Positions 26,695-36,185 of a stretch of 64,000 nt of DNA are shown here, in pieces (positions within the stretch are counted from its first letter, which is position 1; each line of letters opens with the position of its first letter). This DNA comes from Streptomyces eurythermus. Lineage in GTDB: Bacteria; Actinomycetota; Actinomycetes; Streptomycetales; Streptomycetaceae. The notes beneath the pieces were generated by a model. The model saw only the letters and a program-made list of their open reading frames with translations, had not been told where the DNA came from and did not search any database. A program made the translations under genes and the position numbers. The DNA is taken from NCBI RefSeq assembly GCF_014649115.1, contig NZ_BMSK01000002.1, positions 248,001 through 312,000 of the forward strand, given 5' to 3'.

Positions 26695-27612
26695 TCACTC
26701 GCGAAGCCGAGAACGGTACTCGCCCGGGGCAGTGCCCCGGGCACGTCTGAAGGCACGGCTGAAAGCGTGCGGAGAACCGTACCCGACCGCGCTGGAGATC
26801 GACTCGACCGGCTCATCGGTATCGCGGAGCCGGACGGACGCCAGGTCGATGCGCCACTGCGTCACGTACGCGCCCGGCGTCTGCCCGAGGGCGGACCGGA
26901 AACGTCTGGACAGCGTCGCCCGGGAGACGCTCGTCGCGGCGGCCAGGGTCTCCGTGGTCCAGGGGTGTTCCGGTCGGGCGTGGACACGTGCCAGAGCGTT
27001 GCGCACGACCGGATCACGCATCGCTCCCAGCCATGAGCCGGACTGCTCCTGCGGGTGGCGGGCCAGCCAGGCGCGTACGAACTGGACGAGCAGAAGGTCG
27101 ACGATGCTGTTGATGGCGGCGGTGGTGCCGATCTGCGGCTGTGCGAGCTCGGCAGCGAGCAGTTCGACGGTCCTTCCGAGCTGCGCGTTCTCCCGGGCTG
27201 TGACGTGCATCGGCCGAGCGAGGGAGGCAAGCACCGGTGTGCGAACCTCCGGGTCCTGCTCGTAGTGCAGGACGATCACTTCCGTCTGCACCGGCGCCGA
27301 TCCCAGACGCAGGGCCCGGCCATCGCCAAGGGCTCGAGCCGCCTCTTCCCGGTCGCAGGAACCCATCGTCACGCCGGCGCTGCCGGCTATCCCGTGTGCG
27401 GTGCCCGGCGACACCAGGACGGCGTCCCCGGCCTGCACCTGAAGAGGTTTCTCGCCTGTGACGTGGAGCCACACAGTGCCGCGGGACACCACGTGCAGTG
27501 CCGCTCCTGGAAAGGAGTCCAGCCACAGGCCCCAGGTTCCTCCGGCCTGCAGCATGACCCCGAGCGCCCCACGCGCACCCGAAACACGCAAGACCTCCGC
27601 CAGCACATCCAT
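26695..27612 (-). CDS. AraC-family regulator with cupin domain
   Basis: Regulator of 305 residues. The N-terminal 170 residues form an AraC cupin domain (VVSRGTVWLHV, VQAGDAVLVSPGTAHGI). The C-terminal two helix-turn-helices are TLAAATSVSRATLSRRF and ISSAVGYGSPHAFSRAFRRA. It is the type that controls an adjacent oxidoreductase or SDR in response to a small molecule. The ATG at 27612 is the start that matches the family. The quinone oxidoreductase gene lies 70 bases upstream in the same direction, so the regulator could be its second cistron. Confidence 0.9.
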   Translation of the reverse strand: MDVLAEVLRVSGARGALGVMLQAGGTWGLWLDSFPGAALHVVSRGTVWLHVTGEKPLQVQAGDAVLVSPGTAHGIAGSAGVTMGSCDREEAARALGDGRALRLGSAPVQTEVIVLHYEQDPEVRTPVLASLARPMHVTARENAQLGRTVELLAAELAQPQIGTTAAINSIVDLLLVQFVRAWLARHPQEQSGSWLGAMRDPVVRNALARVHARPEHPWTTETLAAATSVSRATLSRRFRSALGQTPGAYVTQWRIDLASVRLRDTDEPVESISSAVGYGSPHAFSRAFRRARGTAPGEYRSRLRE

Positions 27613-27682
27613 GGGCCCATTCTCGTCCACCACCGCGGACCGCCGCCGACGGCCGACTACACATGTGTCCTCGTCCACGACT

Positions 27683-28591
27683 TCAGGCCACGTCGAGAAC
27701 GATTTTTCCGTGCACCTTCCGGGCGAACAGCGCCTGGACGGCGTCGCCCACGTCCTGCCAGTCGCCTCGAAGTCCGACCGGTGCCGCGAGCCTCCCGGCG
27801 GCCATGAGGCCCAGCAGGTCCGTCAGCTCCCCGCCGGTCGGCGTCATGTCGCCGTAGGTGGCGATGGTGCGGGGCTCACCGAAGCCGAACAAGGCCCCTG
27901 ACGGGAACGTGGTTTCCCGCCCCGAGGAGTAACCGACCAGGTGGATGGTGCCGCCCTCGGCGAGGGAACTCCACGCATGGGCCAACAGCGGCCCGCCGAC
28001 CGTGTCCAGGACGAGGTCGAACCGGTCCCCGGTCTCAGCCAAGTCGGTCAGGATCCTGTCGGCGCCGAGTTCACGGAGCCCGGCGGCCCGCTCCGGCGAG
28101 CCGACGAGTGCCGTCACCCGGGCGCCCGCCAGCGCCGCCAGCTGGACGGCGAAGTGCCCCACGCCCCCGCTGGCGCCGGTGATCAGCACGTCGCGCCCCA
28201 GCAGGGAACGCTTGCGCAGCACCCGTAATGCGGTGACGCCGGCGATTCCCAGCGCGGCGGCGTCGGCCAGATCCACGCCCTCGGGGACGGTGCCGAGCGA
28301 GGCGGGGCTGACTGCCGCCCGCTCCGCCCACGCGTGGGAAGCCATTCCCACTGCCACGCGCGTACCTTCGGGCGGCCCCGAGCCGTCGGATGCGGCGCGC
28401 ACCACGACGCCGGCCGCGTCGTGACCGTGCACAGCGCCGGCCGGCCACTGGTGCACGTAATTCAGCTCTCCGAAGTTGAGACCGATGTGCCGTATCTCCA
28501 CCAACGCCTCACCGGTGGACGGTACGGGCTCATCGACATCGGCGAACCGGACGGGTCCGGCCTCACTGTGATCGACCACAAGGGCGTGCAT
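27683..28591 (-). CDS. zinc-independent alcohol dehydrogenase / quinone oxidoreductase
   Basis: MDR-family oxidoreductase of 302 residues. The N-terminal GroES-like part has GLNFGELNYVH and GHDAAGVVV; the nucleotide motif is LITGASGGVGHFAVQLA near residue 142. The cysteine and histidine ligands of the catalytic zinc are absent, as in quinone oxidoreductases that use NADPH. The ATG at 28591 was chosen because the fold starts there. It is in line with the AraC gene. Confidence 0.9.
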   Translation of the reverse strand: MHALVVDHSEAGPVRFADVDEPVPSTGEALVEIRHIGLNFGELNYVHQWPAGAVHGHDAAGVVVRAASDGSGPPEGTRVAVGMASHAWAERAAVSPASLGTVPEGVDLADAAALGIAGVTALRVLRKRSLLGRDVLITGASGGVGHFAVQLAALAGARVTALVGSPERAAGLRELGADRILTDLAETGDRFDLVLDTVGGPLLAHAWSSLAEGGTIHLVGYSSGRETTFPSGALFGFGEPRTIATYGDMTPTGGELTDLLGLMAAGRLAAPVGLRGDWQDVGDAVQALFARKVHGKIVLDVA

Positions 28592-29372
28592 CGGGGTGTG
28601 TTTCCTTCTCTCGTGGATGTGCCTGAACATTCGACGCGGCGACAGATCGAGTGCGCACATGCCGCACTGTCGTCTTCTTGGAACCCTACGCAGGACCGGG
28701 ACGGCGACCAGACCCGTGAGGTTCAATCAGTTGACGATCTGTGTCAGTGCGGCTCACGACGCGTCGAGCCGCCCTGCGCCCATCCGGTGGATGGCGCTGT
28801 GACGGGCGGACATGCCCGTCCATGTGACGATCTCGGTACCGCCCCAGGGCGGGGACGCAGGCGTGGCGGGGGCGGGCCAGGTGCACCGGGGTGGAGGTGT
28901 CGCCCCACGTGGACAGCCAGGCGTTTGGCCGGCGCCTCCGGCAGCGCCGGATCGTCGAGGCCAACAGTCCGCAGGTACCCGCAGGACCTCAGCGAGGAGG
29001 CGCCGAGGCAATTCCCGAAGCAGGCGTGTGCCCGTTCCCTTGCCGGGCAGCAGCCGGCAGCCTCGGTCATCACCGGCAGCCGGACGCCGCACCCCCGCCA
29101 TCGTCACGTCGCCCGGCGGCCGGACGACGGTCCCGCTGCACGAAATCCCCGCCGCGCACATCCCGGACCATGACGGTTGAAGGACTTGGCAGCACGTCGC
29201 CTGGTGATCAGCCAGCCAGAGGCGGAGTGGTCGATGTCATTCATCGTGCCGGAAGGCGCGGCCGTCGCCGCTGGTAAGCGTCGTCGCAGTACTGGCCGAG
29301 CTGTCCGCCCGCCGGCACGTCACCGTCTTGCGTCCGCGGGCCCCGCCCGGGGTACGACCGTCCCGGTCCCGG
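28592..29372. other. intergenic, no supported gene
   Basis: Nearly 800 bases in which all frames are broken or low-complexity. It should contain the oxidoreductase promoter at its left end and the end of the molybdopterin oxidoreductase transcript at its right end. No RNA gene or transposase piece was recognised. Confidence 0.45.
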
Positions 29373-31685
29373 TCAGGCGGGTGCCGGCCGGGACCGGTCG
29401 CCCGTGGGTTCCAGGCGGACGACGATGCCCTTCGACGTGGGCTGGTTGCTCATGTCGGCGACGCTGTCGAGCGGGACCAGGACGTTCGTCTCCGGGTAGT
29501 AGGCGGCGGCCGAACCCCTGGCCGCCGGGTAGGACACGACCGCGAAGTTCTCCGCCCGGCGCTCGGTGCCGTCCTCCCAGATGCTCACCAGGTCCACCCG
29601 GTCGCCCTGGGCGAGGCCGAGTTCGGACAGGTCGGCCGGGTTGACCAGGACGACGTGGCGGCTGCCGTGGATGCCGCGGTAGCGGTCGTTGTCGGTGTAC
29701 GGGACGGTGTTCCACTGGTCGTGCGAGCGCAGGGTCTGCAGCAGCAGGTGCCCCTGGGGGGCCCGGGGGACCACCCGCTCGTTGCAGGTGAACCGGGCCT
29801 TGCCGGTCTCGGTCCTGAACACGCCCTCGTTGACCGGGTTGGGCAGCTGGAAGCCTCCCGGACGGGTCACCCGGGCGTTGAAGTCGTGGAAGCCCGGCAC
29901 GATCCGGGAGATGCTGTCGCGGATGGTGTTGTAGTCGCCCTCGAACCTGGCCCAGGGGACGTCCCCCACGCCGTCGACGGTCAGCCGGGCGAGCCGGCAC
30001 AGGATGGCGACCTCGCTCAGCAGCCTGCGCGACGCCGGTTCGAGCCGCCCCTGGGAGGTGTGCACCTCGCTCATCGAGTTCTCGACGGTGACGAACTGCT
30101 CGCCGTCGGCCTGGACGTCACGCTCGGTGCGCCCCAGCGTCGGCAGGATCAGGGCGGTGTCGCCGCAGACGGTGTGCGAGCGGTTGAGCTTGGTGGAGAT
30201 GTGGGCGGTCAGCCGGCACGAACGCATCGCCTTCTCGGTGACCTCGCTGTCGGGCGCCGCGCGCACGAAGTTCCCGGCCAGGGCGAGGAACACCTTGACG
30301 CGGCCCTCCAGCATCGCCTTGATCGAGTTCACCGAGTCCAGGCCGTGCGGGCGCGGAGGGTTGAAACCGAACTCCTTTTGCAGGGCGTCCAGGAAGGTGT
30401 CCGGCATCTGCTCCCAGATACCCATGGTGCGGTCGCCCTGGACGTTGCTGTGGCCGCGCACCGGGCAGGCGCCCGTGCCCGCGCGCCCCAGATTGCCGCG
30501 CAGCATCAGGAAGTTGACGATCTCCCGGATGGTGGGCACGCCGTGCTTGTGCTGGGTGATGCCCATCGCCCAGCACACGATGACGCGTTCGCTGCGCAGG
30601 ACCTCGTCGCGGACCTTCTCGATCTCCTGACGGGTCAGTCCCGTCGCCGCGTGCACGTCGTCCCAGTCGACGGTGCGGGCGTGCCGGGCGAAGTCCTCGA
30701 AACCGGAGGTGTGGGCGTTGATGAAGTCGTGGTCCAGGACGGTGCCGGGACGCGCGTCCTCCGCCTCCAGCAGCAGCCGGTTCAGTGCCTGGAACAGGGC
30801 GAGGTCCCCGCCCGGTTTGATGTGCAGGAAGCGGTCGGCGATCTGGGTGCCCCGCCCCACGACCCCGCGCGGCTTCTGCGGGTTCTTGAAGCGCCGCAGC
30901 CCCGCCTCCGGCAACGGGTTGACCGCCACGATGCGGCCGCCGTTGCGCTTGGCCTGCTCCAGGGCCGAGAGCTGCCGCGGGTGATTGCTGCCCGGGTTCT
31001 GCCCCACCAGGAAGATCAGGTCCGCGTGGTGGAGGTCGTCGAGGCTCACGGTGCCCTTGCCGACGCCGAGCGTCTCGTTCAGGGCGAAGCCGCTGGACTC
31101 GTGGCACATGTTGCTGCAGTCGGGCAGGTTGTTGGTGCCCAGGGCCCGGGCGAAGAGCTGGAAGACGAAAGCGGCTTCGTTCGATGCCCGGCCGGAGGTG
31201 TAGAAGACCGCCTCGTCGGGCGAGTCCAGCCCTTTGAGTTCCCGCGCGAGGACGCCCAGGGCGTCGTTCCAGCCGATGGGCTCATAGTGGTCTGATCCGG
31301 GTCGTTTGATCATCGGCTCGGTGAGCCGGCCCTGCTGGTTGAGCCACATGTCGGAACGGGCGGCCAGATCGGACACGCTGTGCTCGCGGAAGAAGTCGGC
31401 GGTGATCCGGCGCGTCGTGGCCTCGTCGTTGATGTGCTTGGCGCCGTTCTCGCAGTACTCGTTGCGGTGGCGCCGGCCCGGGGCGGGGTCGGCCCACGCG
31501 CAGCCGGGGCAGTCGATCCCGCCCACCTGGTTCATGGTGAGCAGGTCGACCCCGGTCTTGCGCGGGGAGGTCTGCTCCAGGGAGTACTCCAACGCGTGCA
31601 CGACGGCGGGAACCCCGGCCGCCCACTTCTTCGGTGGCGTCACGGAGAGGGAGGTCTCCGGCTCCTGACCGGGCGGGCTCTGCAT
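29373..31685 (-). CDS. molybdopterin oxidoreductase, FdhF/YdeP family
   Basis: Large subunit-like molybdenum enzyme of 770 residues. The N-terminal iron-sulfur cysteines are seen in IDCPGCAWADP and EYCENGAKH, and molybdopterin-guanine-dinucleotide binding segments include GQNPGSNHPR and ACPVRGHSNVQGDRTMG. This is the single-chain formate dehydrogenase-like family (YdeP, acid resistance in E. coli). The true substrate is uncertain. No FdhD or maturation gene is next to it. Start ATG at 31685 follows AGAAAGG. The SRPBCC gene 38 bases upstream is probably in the same transcript. Confidence 0.93.
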   Translation of the reverse strand: MQSPPGQEPETSLSVTPPKKWAAGVPAVVHALEYSLEQTSPRKTGVDLLTMNQVGGIDCPGCAWADPAPGRRHRNEYCENGAKHINDEATTRRITADFFREHSVSDLAARSDMWLNQQGRLTEPMIKRPGSDHYEPIGWNDALGVLARELKGLDSPDEAVFYTSGRASNEAAFVFQLFARALGTNNLPDCSNMCHESSGFALNETLGVGKGTVSLDDLHHADLIFLVGQNPGSNHPRQLSALEQAKRNGGRIVAVNPLPEAGLRRFKNPQKPRGVVGRGTQIADRFLHIKPGGDLALFQALNRLLLEAEDARPGTVLDHDFINAHTSGFEDFARHARTVDWDDVHAATGLTRQEIEKVRDEVLRSERVIVCWAMGITQHKHGVPTIREIVNFLMLRGNLGRAGTGACPVRGHSNVQGDRTMGIWEQMPDTFLDALQKEFGFNPPRPHGLDSVNSIKAMLEGRVKVFLALAGNFVRAAPDSEVTEKAMRSCRLTAHISTKLNRSHTVCGDTALILPTLGRTERDVQADGEQFVTVENSMSEVHTSQGRLEPASRRLLSEVAILCRLARLTVDGVGDVPWARFEGDYNTIRDSISRIVPGFHDFNARVTRPGGFQLPNPVNEGVFRTETGKARFTCNERVVPRAPQGHLLLQTLRSHDQWNTVPYTDNDRYRGIHGSRHVVLVNPADLSELGLAQGDRVDLVSIWEDGTERRAENFAVVSYPAARGSAAAYYPETNVLVPLDSVADMSNQPTSKGIVVRLEPTGDRSRPAPA

Positions 31686-31723
31686 CGCTTGGCCTTTCTC
31701 TTGCCGTGTGCGGGTGGGCGGGG

Positions 31724-32320
31724 TCAGCCGACGGGCCACTGGGCGACACGGCTCCTGGGCGGTTCCGGGGTGTCGTGCTGGACGCGGCCGTTGCGGATGG
31801 TGCCGCGCCAGGCGCCGCCCTCCTGGCCGAGCCCCTCGATGAAGTGCTTGAAGTCGACCAGTTCGGCGCGTACCAGCCGGGCTGCCAGCCCTGTGACCCC
31901 GGCGGAGCGGGTGAGGACCTTCGCGGCCCCGTGCGGCCGCAGGAGCATCCGGACCGTGATCGCGGTGCCGCCGGACTCCGTGGGCCTGAACTCGACCTCG
32001 CCCTCGTGGGTGGGGTGTTGTTCCAGACCACGCCAGGCCAGGTAGGCGTCCGGGTCCTGCTCCACGATCTCGACCGGGAAACGATGGCGCAGCAGGCCGT
32101 AGCCGATGGTCCATGCGGTGACGGTGGGCCTGACCTGCTCGACGTCGCGCACCACGGCCGAGAAGCGCGGGAACGTCTTGAACTGCGTCCACTGGTTGTA
32201 GGCCGTGCGGACCGGCACCGCGACCTCGACCGTCTCCTCGACGTGCCACTCACGCAGCGGACGGCGGCGTGTGACGCCGTCGCCGTCGGCGCGCCCGTCG
32301 TCCTCTTCGTGCACCATCAT
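31724..32320 (-). CDS. SRPBCC-family (START-like) protein
   Basis: Protein of 198 residues with the polyketide-cyclase/dehydrase (SRPBCC) fold: EETVEVAVPVRTAYNQWTQF at the start of the fold and a C-terminal helix LVRAELVDFKHFIEGLG. Such proteins bind hydrophobic ligands; in streptomycetes many of this short type are of unknown role and sit near stress genes. Two ATG codons in tandem (32320 and 32317) follow AAGAAGG, either could serve. It precedes the molybdopterin enzyme gene by 38 bases. Confidence 0.85.
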   Translation of the reverse strand: MMVHEEDDGRADGDGVTRRRPLREWHVEETVEVAVPVRTAYNQWTQFKTFPRFSAVVRDVEQVRPTVTAWTIGYGLLRHRFPVEIVEQDPDAYLAWRGLEQHPTHEGEVEFRPTESGGTAITVRMLLRPHGAAKVLTRSAGVTGLAARLVRAELVDFKHFIEGLGQEGGAWRGTIRNGRVQHDTPEPPRSRVAQWPVG

Positions 32321-33654
32321 GGTCCTTCTTCCGGTGAGAAAGCCGGGCACCCGTCCTCGCCCCTCATGGGTCGGGCCACCACTTCCGGTTCCCCGATCCC
32401 GGGTCTCCAGTCACCCGACCGCACCGACGTCCCTGGGCGCGGACCCGACCGCGAGAAGAGCGTCGGGCCCCAGGCACCGAAAGGAACGCCGCTCAGGGGC
32501 TTCTCCCGATGCCCGGCGGACACCTCCAGCTTCACCCCTGGATACGGCCACCCGCCACTCACCGCGCCCCGCAGCGCCGCTCCGCTGACCGGGGGATGTG
32601 CCCCGGCGGCGTCGGCGTTCCCGGGGAGCACGAGGAACTCGGCGCACGTGCATCCGGCGTGGACGGGTCGGTCTTCCAGACACGCTCTCTCCGTCCCGGT
32701 TTGGTGTTGCGGGTTCAGGAGAAGCGTTCGCCTCGGCCTCGCTCGGCGCCGTGTCGGCCGCGTCCGGGACGCGCCGCCCGCGCGACCGTACCCGGTCGGC
32801 CGCGTACAGTTTCTCGCCACTGCGCCCGGGCGCGCGGCCGACCGCGGTCAAGCCCCACCGGGGCAACTGCGCGCGGGCCGTCGCCGTGACGGCCGACGCC
32901 AGGACGGCGGAGGCCCCGCGCGAGCCGGCCCGCGCACTGGCCGGGTCCCGGCCCCGGGCCGACGTGGTACGGGCCATCACGCCGACGATCCGACCGCCGC
33001 CGCACAGGACGCCGACCTGCTGCCGCACCTGACCGAGCGGCCCGCGTACCGGCACATCGGCCCCGTCCGCCTCGTCTCCCGCGTCGCGAACCCGAAAGTG
33101 ATCGACGCCCGCGGCGCCCTCACCGCCGACGACTGACGCGGCCCCGGGCGGATCTACCGGGTCCTCGGGCGGCCCTGACGGCCCAAGGCAGGCACCGCGG
33201 CGGCGGCCCGGGCAGACCCGGGCCGCCGCCGGTACCGCTGTCCCGGTGGACTGCTCATCTTCGTGAGGAGGCCTGCCCGTCAGCTGCCGGCGGAACGTGT
33301 GTGGGTGGCCCGGTGCCTTCTCAGCTCCGCGCTGCGGGGCCGTCCGCCGGCCGGACAGCCCTCCACCCCACCGCACGCCTCCCGCGCACCCGGGTCGATG
33401 GCCACCTGGTGCGGGTGCCGGCCGCCCGGCCGGTACCCGCGGTCGACAAGCCGCTGGACAACACGGTCGCCGCGACAAGGCGCGTTGAGGTCGTCCTCGG
33501 CCTTCGTGCCGTGGCCCTGCCTCAAGTAGTTGCCAGGTCGTCGTCGGCGTCCGAGGTCATGTCAGGCCCTGACCCACGTGACGGGCCGCAGCCCCCGCCG
33601 GGTCGGCGGGGGCTGCGGGCCGGGCTCGCGGTCGATCGGGGTGTGTGGGAGCGG
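32321..33654. other. decayed region, no intact gene
   Basis: Over 1.3 kb without a convincing gene. A plus-strand coding-like tail ends at 33136 (LLPHLTERPAYRHIGPVRLV then a TGA), probably the last 45 codons of a lost gene whose family I do not recognise. The rest is broken in every frame. The promoter for the SRPBCC operon should lie at its left end. Confidence 0.4.
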
Positions 33655-34299
33655 TCAGGACGCGGGGGGAACCGGGACGTCGAGGCCGCGGGCGGCGACG
33701 AGCTGGGCGCTGCCGTCGGCCAGGCGGTAGGAGAGGCCCACCACGCCGAGGCGGCCGTCGGCCACCCGCTCGGCCAGGACGCGGGAGCGTTCCAGCAGCA
33801 GGTCCACGGTGTGCTCGATGTGCTCGGCCAGGATCTGCTCAGCGCTCTCGCGTCCGGCGGCGCGGGCTGCCAGCACGCTCGGGGTCACCCGTTCGACGAC
33901 GTCCCGGACGAAGCCGCCCGGCGTCTGTCCGGTCTCCAGGGCCGAGCAGGCCGCGGCGACGGCGCCGCACGAGTCGTGACCGAGCACCACGACCAGCGGC
34001 GCGTTGAGAACTGCCGCGCCGAACTCGATCGAGCCGAGCACCTCCGTACCGACGACATGGCCGGCCGTGCGCACCACGAACAGGTCGCCCAGGCCGCGGT
34101 CGAAGATGATCTCGGCGGCGAGCCGGGAGTCGGAGCAGCCGAACAGCACGGCGAACGGCTGCTGGGACGGTGCGGTCTCGGTGCGGCGGGTGGCGTCCTG
34201 GTTCGGGTGCTCGGGCGTGCCGGCGACGAAGCGCTGGTTGCCGGTCATGAGCAGCTCGAAGGCATCGCGGGGCGTCGGCGTCTGGATCTTCTCGGTCAT
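33655..34299 (-). CDS. beta-class carbonic anhydrase
   Basis: Enzyme of 214 residues that interconverts CO2 and bicarbonate. All zinc-site residues are present: C55 and D57 with R59 in CSDSR, and H108 and C111 in GHDSCGA. The length and ending are normal for cytoplasmic bacterial beta-carbonic anhydrases. It starts with MTEKI and is monocistronic. Neighbours on both sides are pseudogene shards. Confidence 0.95.
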   Translation of the reverse strand: MTEKIQTPTPRDAFELLMTGNQRFVAGTPEHPNQDATRRTETAPSQQPFAVLFGCSDSRLAAEIIFDRGLGDLFVVRTAGHVVGTEVLGSIEFGAAVLNAPLVVVLGHDSCGAVAAACSALETGQTPGGFVRDVVERVTPSVLAARAAGRESAEQILAEHIEHTVDLLLERSRVLAERVADGRLGVVGLSYRLADGSAQLVAARGLDVPVPPAS

Positions 34300-34418
34300 A
34301 GTGGCAGGCTACGAGGCCCTACCAGCGGTCGCATCGCCGGGTCTCCCTGGCCGGCCTCCGGGGAGGGTCGTGAGCCGATCCTGCTGCCGGCGCCCGCGGC
34401 CCGCCCCGCCGGCCTCGA

Positions 34419-34735
34419 TCAGCGGTCGTCGTTCATGGTGTCGCGCTGGGCCAGGCGCTCCGCCGTGTGCTCCGGCCCGACACTGTGGGAGCCCTTGACC
34501 AGGACGATGTCCTCGGGCTGGATCGTCTCGCGGGCCAGGCTGAGGGCGTGGTCGAGGTCGCGGGCGGCCACGACCTTCAGTCGCGGGTTGCCCTGCTGGG
34601 CGGCGTCGGCCATGGTCTGCGCGTCGTCGCCGCCGACCGCGATCAGCACCTGGATTCCGGAGGCGGCGAGACGGCCGACCTGGCGGTGTTCCTCGCCGCC
34701 CGGTGACCATCGAGTCGAGCATCACCGCGGCGCAG
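34419..34735 (-). pseudogene. 3' fragment of murF
   Basis: The minus strand carries the last part of a UDP-MurNAc-tripeptide--D-Ala-D-Ala ligase: QVLIAVGGDDAQTMADAA, then VVAARDLDHALSLA, then DIVLVKGSHSVGPEHTAERL and a stop at 34419. The N-terminal ATPase and central domains are absent and a frame change occurs near 34650. A complete murF must exist elsewhere in the genome since it is essential, so this is a duplicated relic. Confidence 0.7.
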
Positions 34736-34756
34736 GCCCGTTCCGGGCCACACGTC

Positions 34757-34925
34757 CTGGAACCCGGAAACAGCCCGCTCGAGATCACCGCACTGCGCGC
34801 GCAGCTCCGGCGGCGGGTGCCCGACCAACTGGTGCGTGGTGTCTGGGTGGAGCTGGCCACCCTCCCGCTCACCGCCAATGGCGAGATCGACCGGGCCGCG
34901 CTGCCGCCGTACCTCGGCCGGCTCG
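34757..34925 (+). pseudogene. C-terminal shard of an NRPS adenylation domain
   Basis: About 55 codons match the end of an adenylation domain: ITALRAQLRRRVPDQLV, GVWVELATLPLTANGEIDR and AALP. In working domains the A10 motif is NGK with a catalytic lysine; here it reads NGE. Nothing before or after continues an NRPS. It abuts the murF shard head to head and is a second relic of an NRPS gene, 15 kb from the first. Confidence 0.65.
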
Positions 34926-34986
34926 CCGAGACCGTCACCGGCGTCCTCGACGACGCCGGGGTGGAGGACGCCGTCAGCCGTGCACG

Positions 34987-35295
34987 TCACCCCACGGGGC
35001 CGAGCGTGTCTTCGGCGAGGATGCTGTGCGTCCCGGGTACCTGCGCCGCCAGCCCGGGGGGAAGGATCTGGACGACGCTGCCCCGGCACCCCGGGACGTT
35101 GTGGACGCGGACGGGAACGTCTGTGAAGTTGAGCACGGTGGACAGTTGTACGACCTCGTAGCAGCCCAGCGGGTGGTTGTGGACGACTCCGCCGATGCGG
35201 AGGAATCCGTTCGTGGCGGACGCCGGGCCGGGAACGGTGAGCGCGAGCAGTCCGGCGGCCGCGAGAACGGTGAGTGTCGAGCTGATGCGACGCAT
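34987..35295 (-). CDS. small secreted protein with two cysteines
   Basis: Protein of 102 residues. Residues 1-27 are a Sec signal peptide ending PASA-T. The mature part of about 75 residues has two cysteines (LGCYEV and VPGCRG) that could form one disulfide. The ATG at 35295 follows GAGGAGG. No family with known function is recognised; the pattern fits small exported streptomycete proteins. Confidence 0.7.
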   Translation of the reverse strand: MRRISSTLTVLAAAGLLALTVPGPASATNGFLRIGGVVHNHPLGCYEVVQLSTVLNFTDVPVRVHNVPGCRGSVVQILPPGLAAQVPGTHSILAEDTLGPVG

Positions 35296-35499
35296 GGCGC
35301 GCCTCCTCATGGCCGGGCCGGAGGGTGTTCCGGCCCTGCACATGACCGTACGGAACTGGGCGGCTACTGCATCCCGGTGCCGTCCGGACGGGCGACGCCG
35401 GGCGCCCGACCGGACGGCACCGCGCGTGGCCGGGCCGGGCCCCGGGAGAGGGGACCGGCCCGGTGCGGCCTTGTGCAGGGGTCAGGGGCGGTCCGGCGC

Positions 35500-36185
35500 C
35501 GCCGTCTCGTACGAGTCGGGGCGTGGCCGTGCCGCGGGTCCGGTCCGTCACGGCGACGAGGCGGAGATCGCAGGTGCAGCGGTGGCCTTGGTCGTCGGTG
35601 AGCCAGGCCTGTGCGGGGGCGGGGAGCAGCTCGGTGACGGTGAGGCAGACGTCGGGGTCCTTGCGGGTGAGCCGGCGAACGGCCTTGGCGAGGAGGTCGT
35701 CGTAGACGGGGCTGTCGAAGTCGACGACGAAGAAGGGGCGGGGTTCGGTGGGGGAGACGACGAAGAAGCGGGGCAGTTTCGTGGGGGTCGCGCCGCTGCC
35801 GGGCCCGGACGAAGCGCCGGGCCTCGCTCTTGTCGTCGGCGAGGGCCAGCCGCCGTCACGCTCCTCCAGCCGTACCGTACGTCGCCGGAGCGGACGGTAC
35901 GCGGTGGTACGGGTCGACGCTGTGGTCGGTGAGCGCGACGCAGTGATCCTCCGGGCGGTCCAGGGGTTGCCGGCTGCGGGCGGACCACTTCAGCGGCAGC
36001 TTCATGGGCAGTGTGGGCAGCAGCCGCGGGCCGGGGACGTCGTGGCTGGTCTCCTCGGTCGACTGCCCCTGGTGGGGGTGCTGGTGGACGAAGAGCGACT
36101 GGCCGATGGCGTTCATGGCGATGTGCAGCTCGCCGATGACGAGCTGCACATCGCCACGTTCGACGGCGCCCGGATCGTCGGCCAC
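35500..36185 (-). pseudogene. frameshifted gene of unknown family
   Basis: The minus strand codes in pieces: QSLFVHQHPHQGQSTEETSH and PTLPMKLPLKWSARSR at 35950-36150, DDKSEARRFVRARQRRDP near 35800, then KLPRFFVVSPTEPRP and FVVDFDSPVYDDLLAKAVRR down to about 35500. Frame changes near 35790 and 35870 break it. The tail contains RCTCDLRLVAV. I do not know the family; the parts read like one cytoplasmic protein. Its start lies in the inverted repeat at 36120-36152. Nothing else was seen in 35296-35500. Confidence 0.45.
36120..36152. repeat. 13-base inverted repeat at the junction of two opposed reading frames
   Basis: GATGTGCAGCTCG at 36120-36132 is the perfect reverse complement of CGAGCTGCACATC at 36140-36152 around 7 bases. 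Because of it both strands encode a (D/G)ELHIA segment. The minus-strand pseudogene and the plus-strand gene start from this point. Confidence 0.7.

Noticed and set aside
29328..31295. A 655-codon open frame antisense to the molybdopterin oxidoreductase
   Set aside because: It shows no family motif and mirrors the codon bias of the opposite gene, which has iron-sulfur and cofactor motifs.
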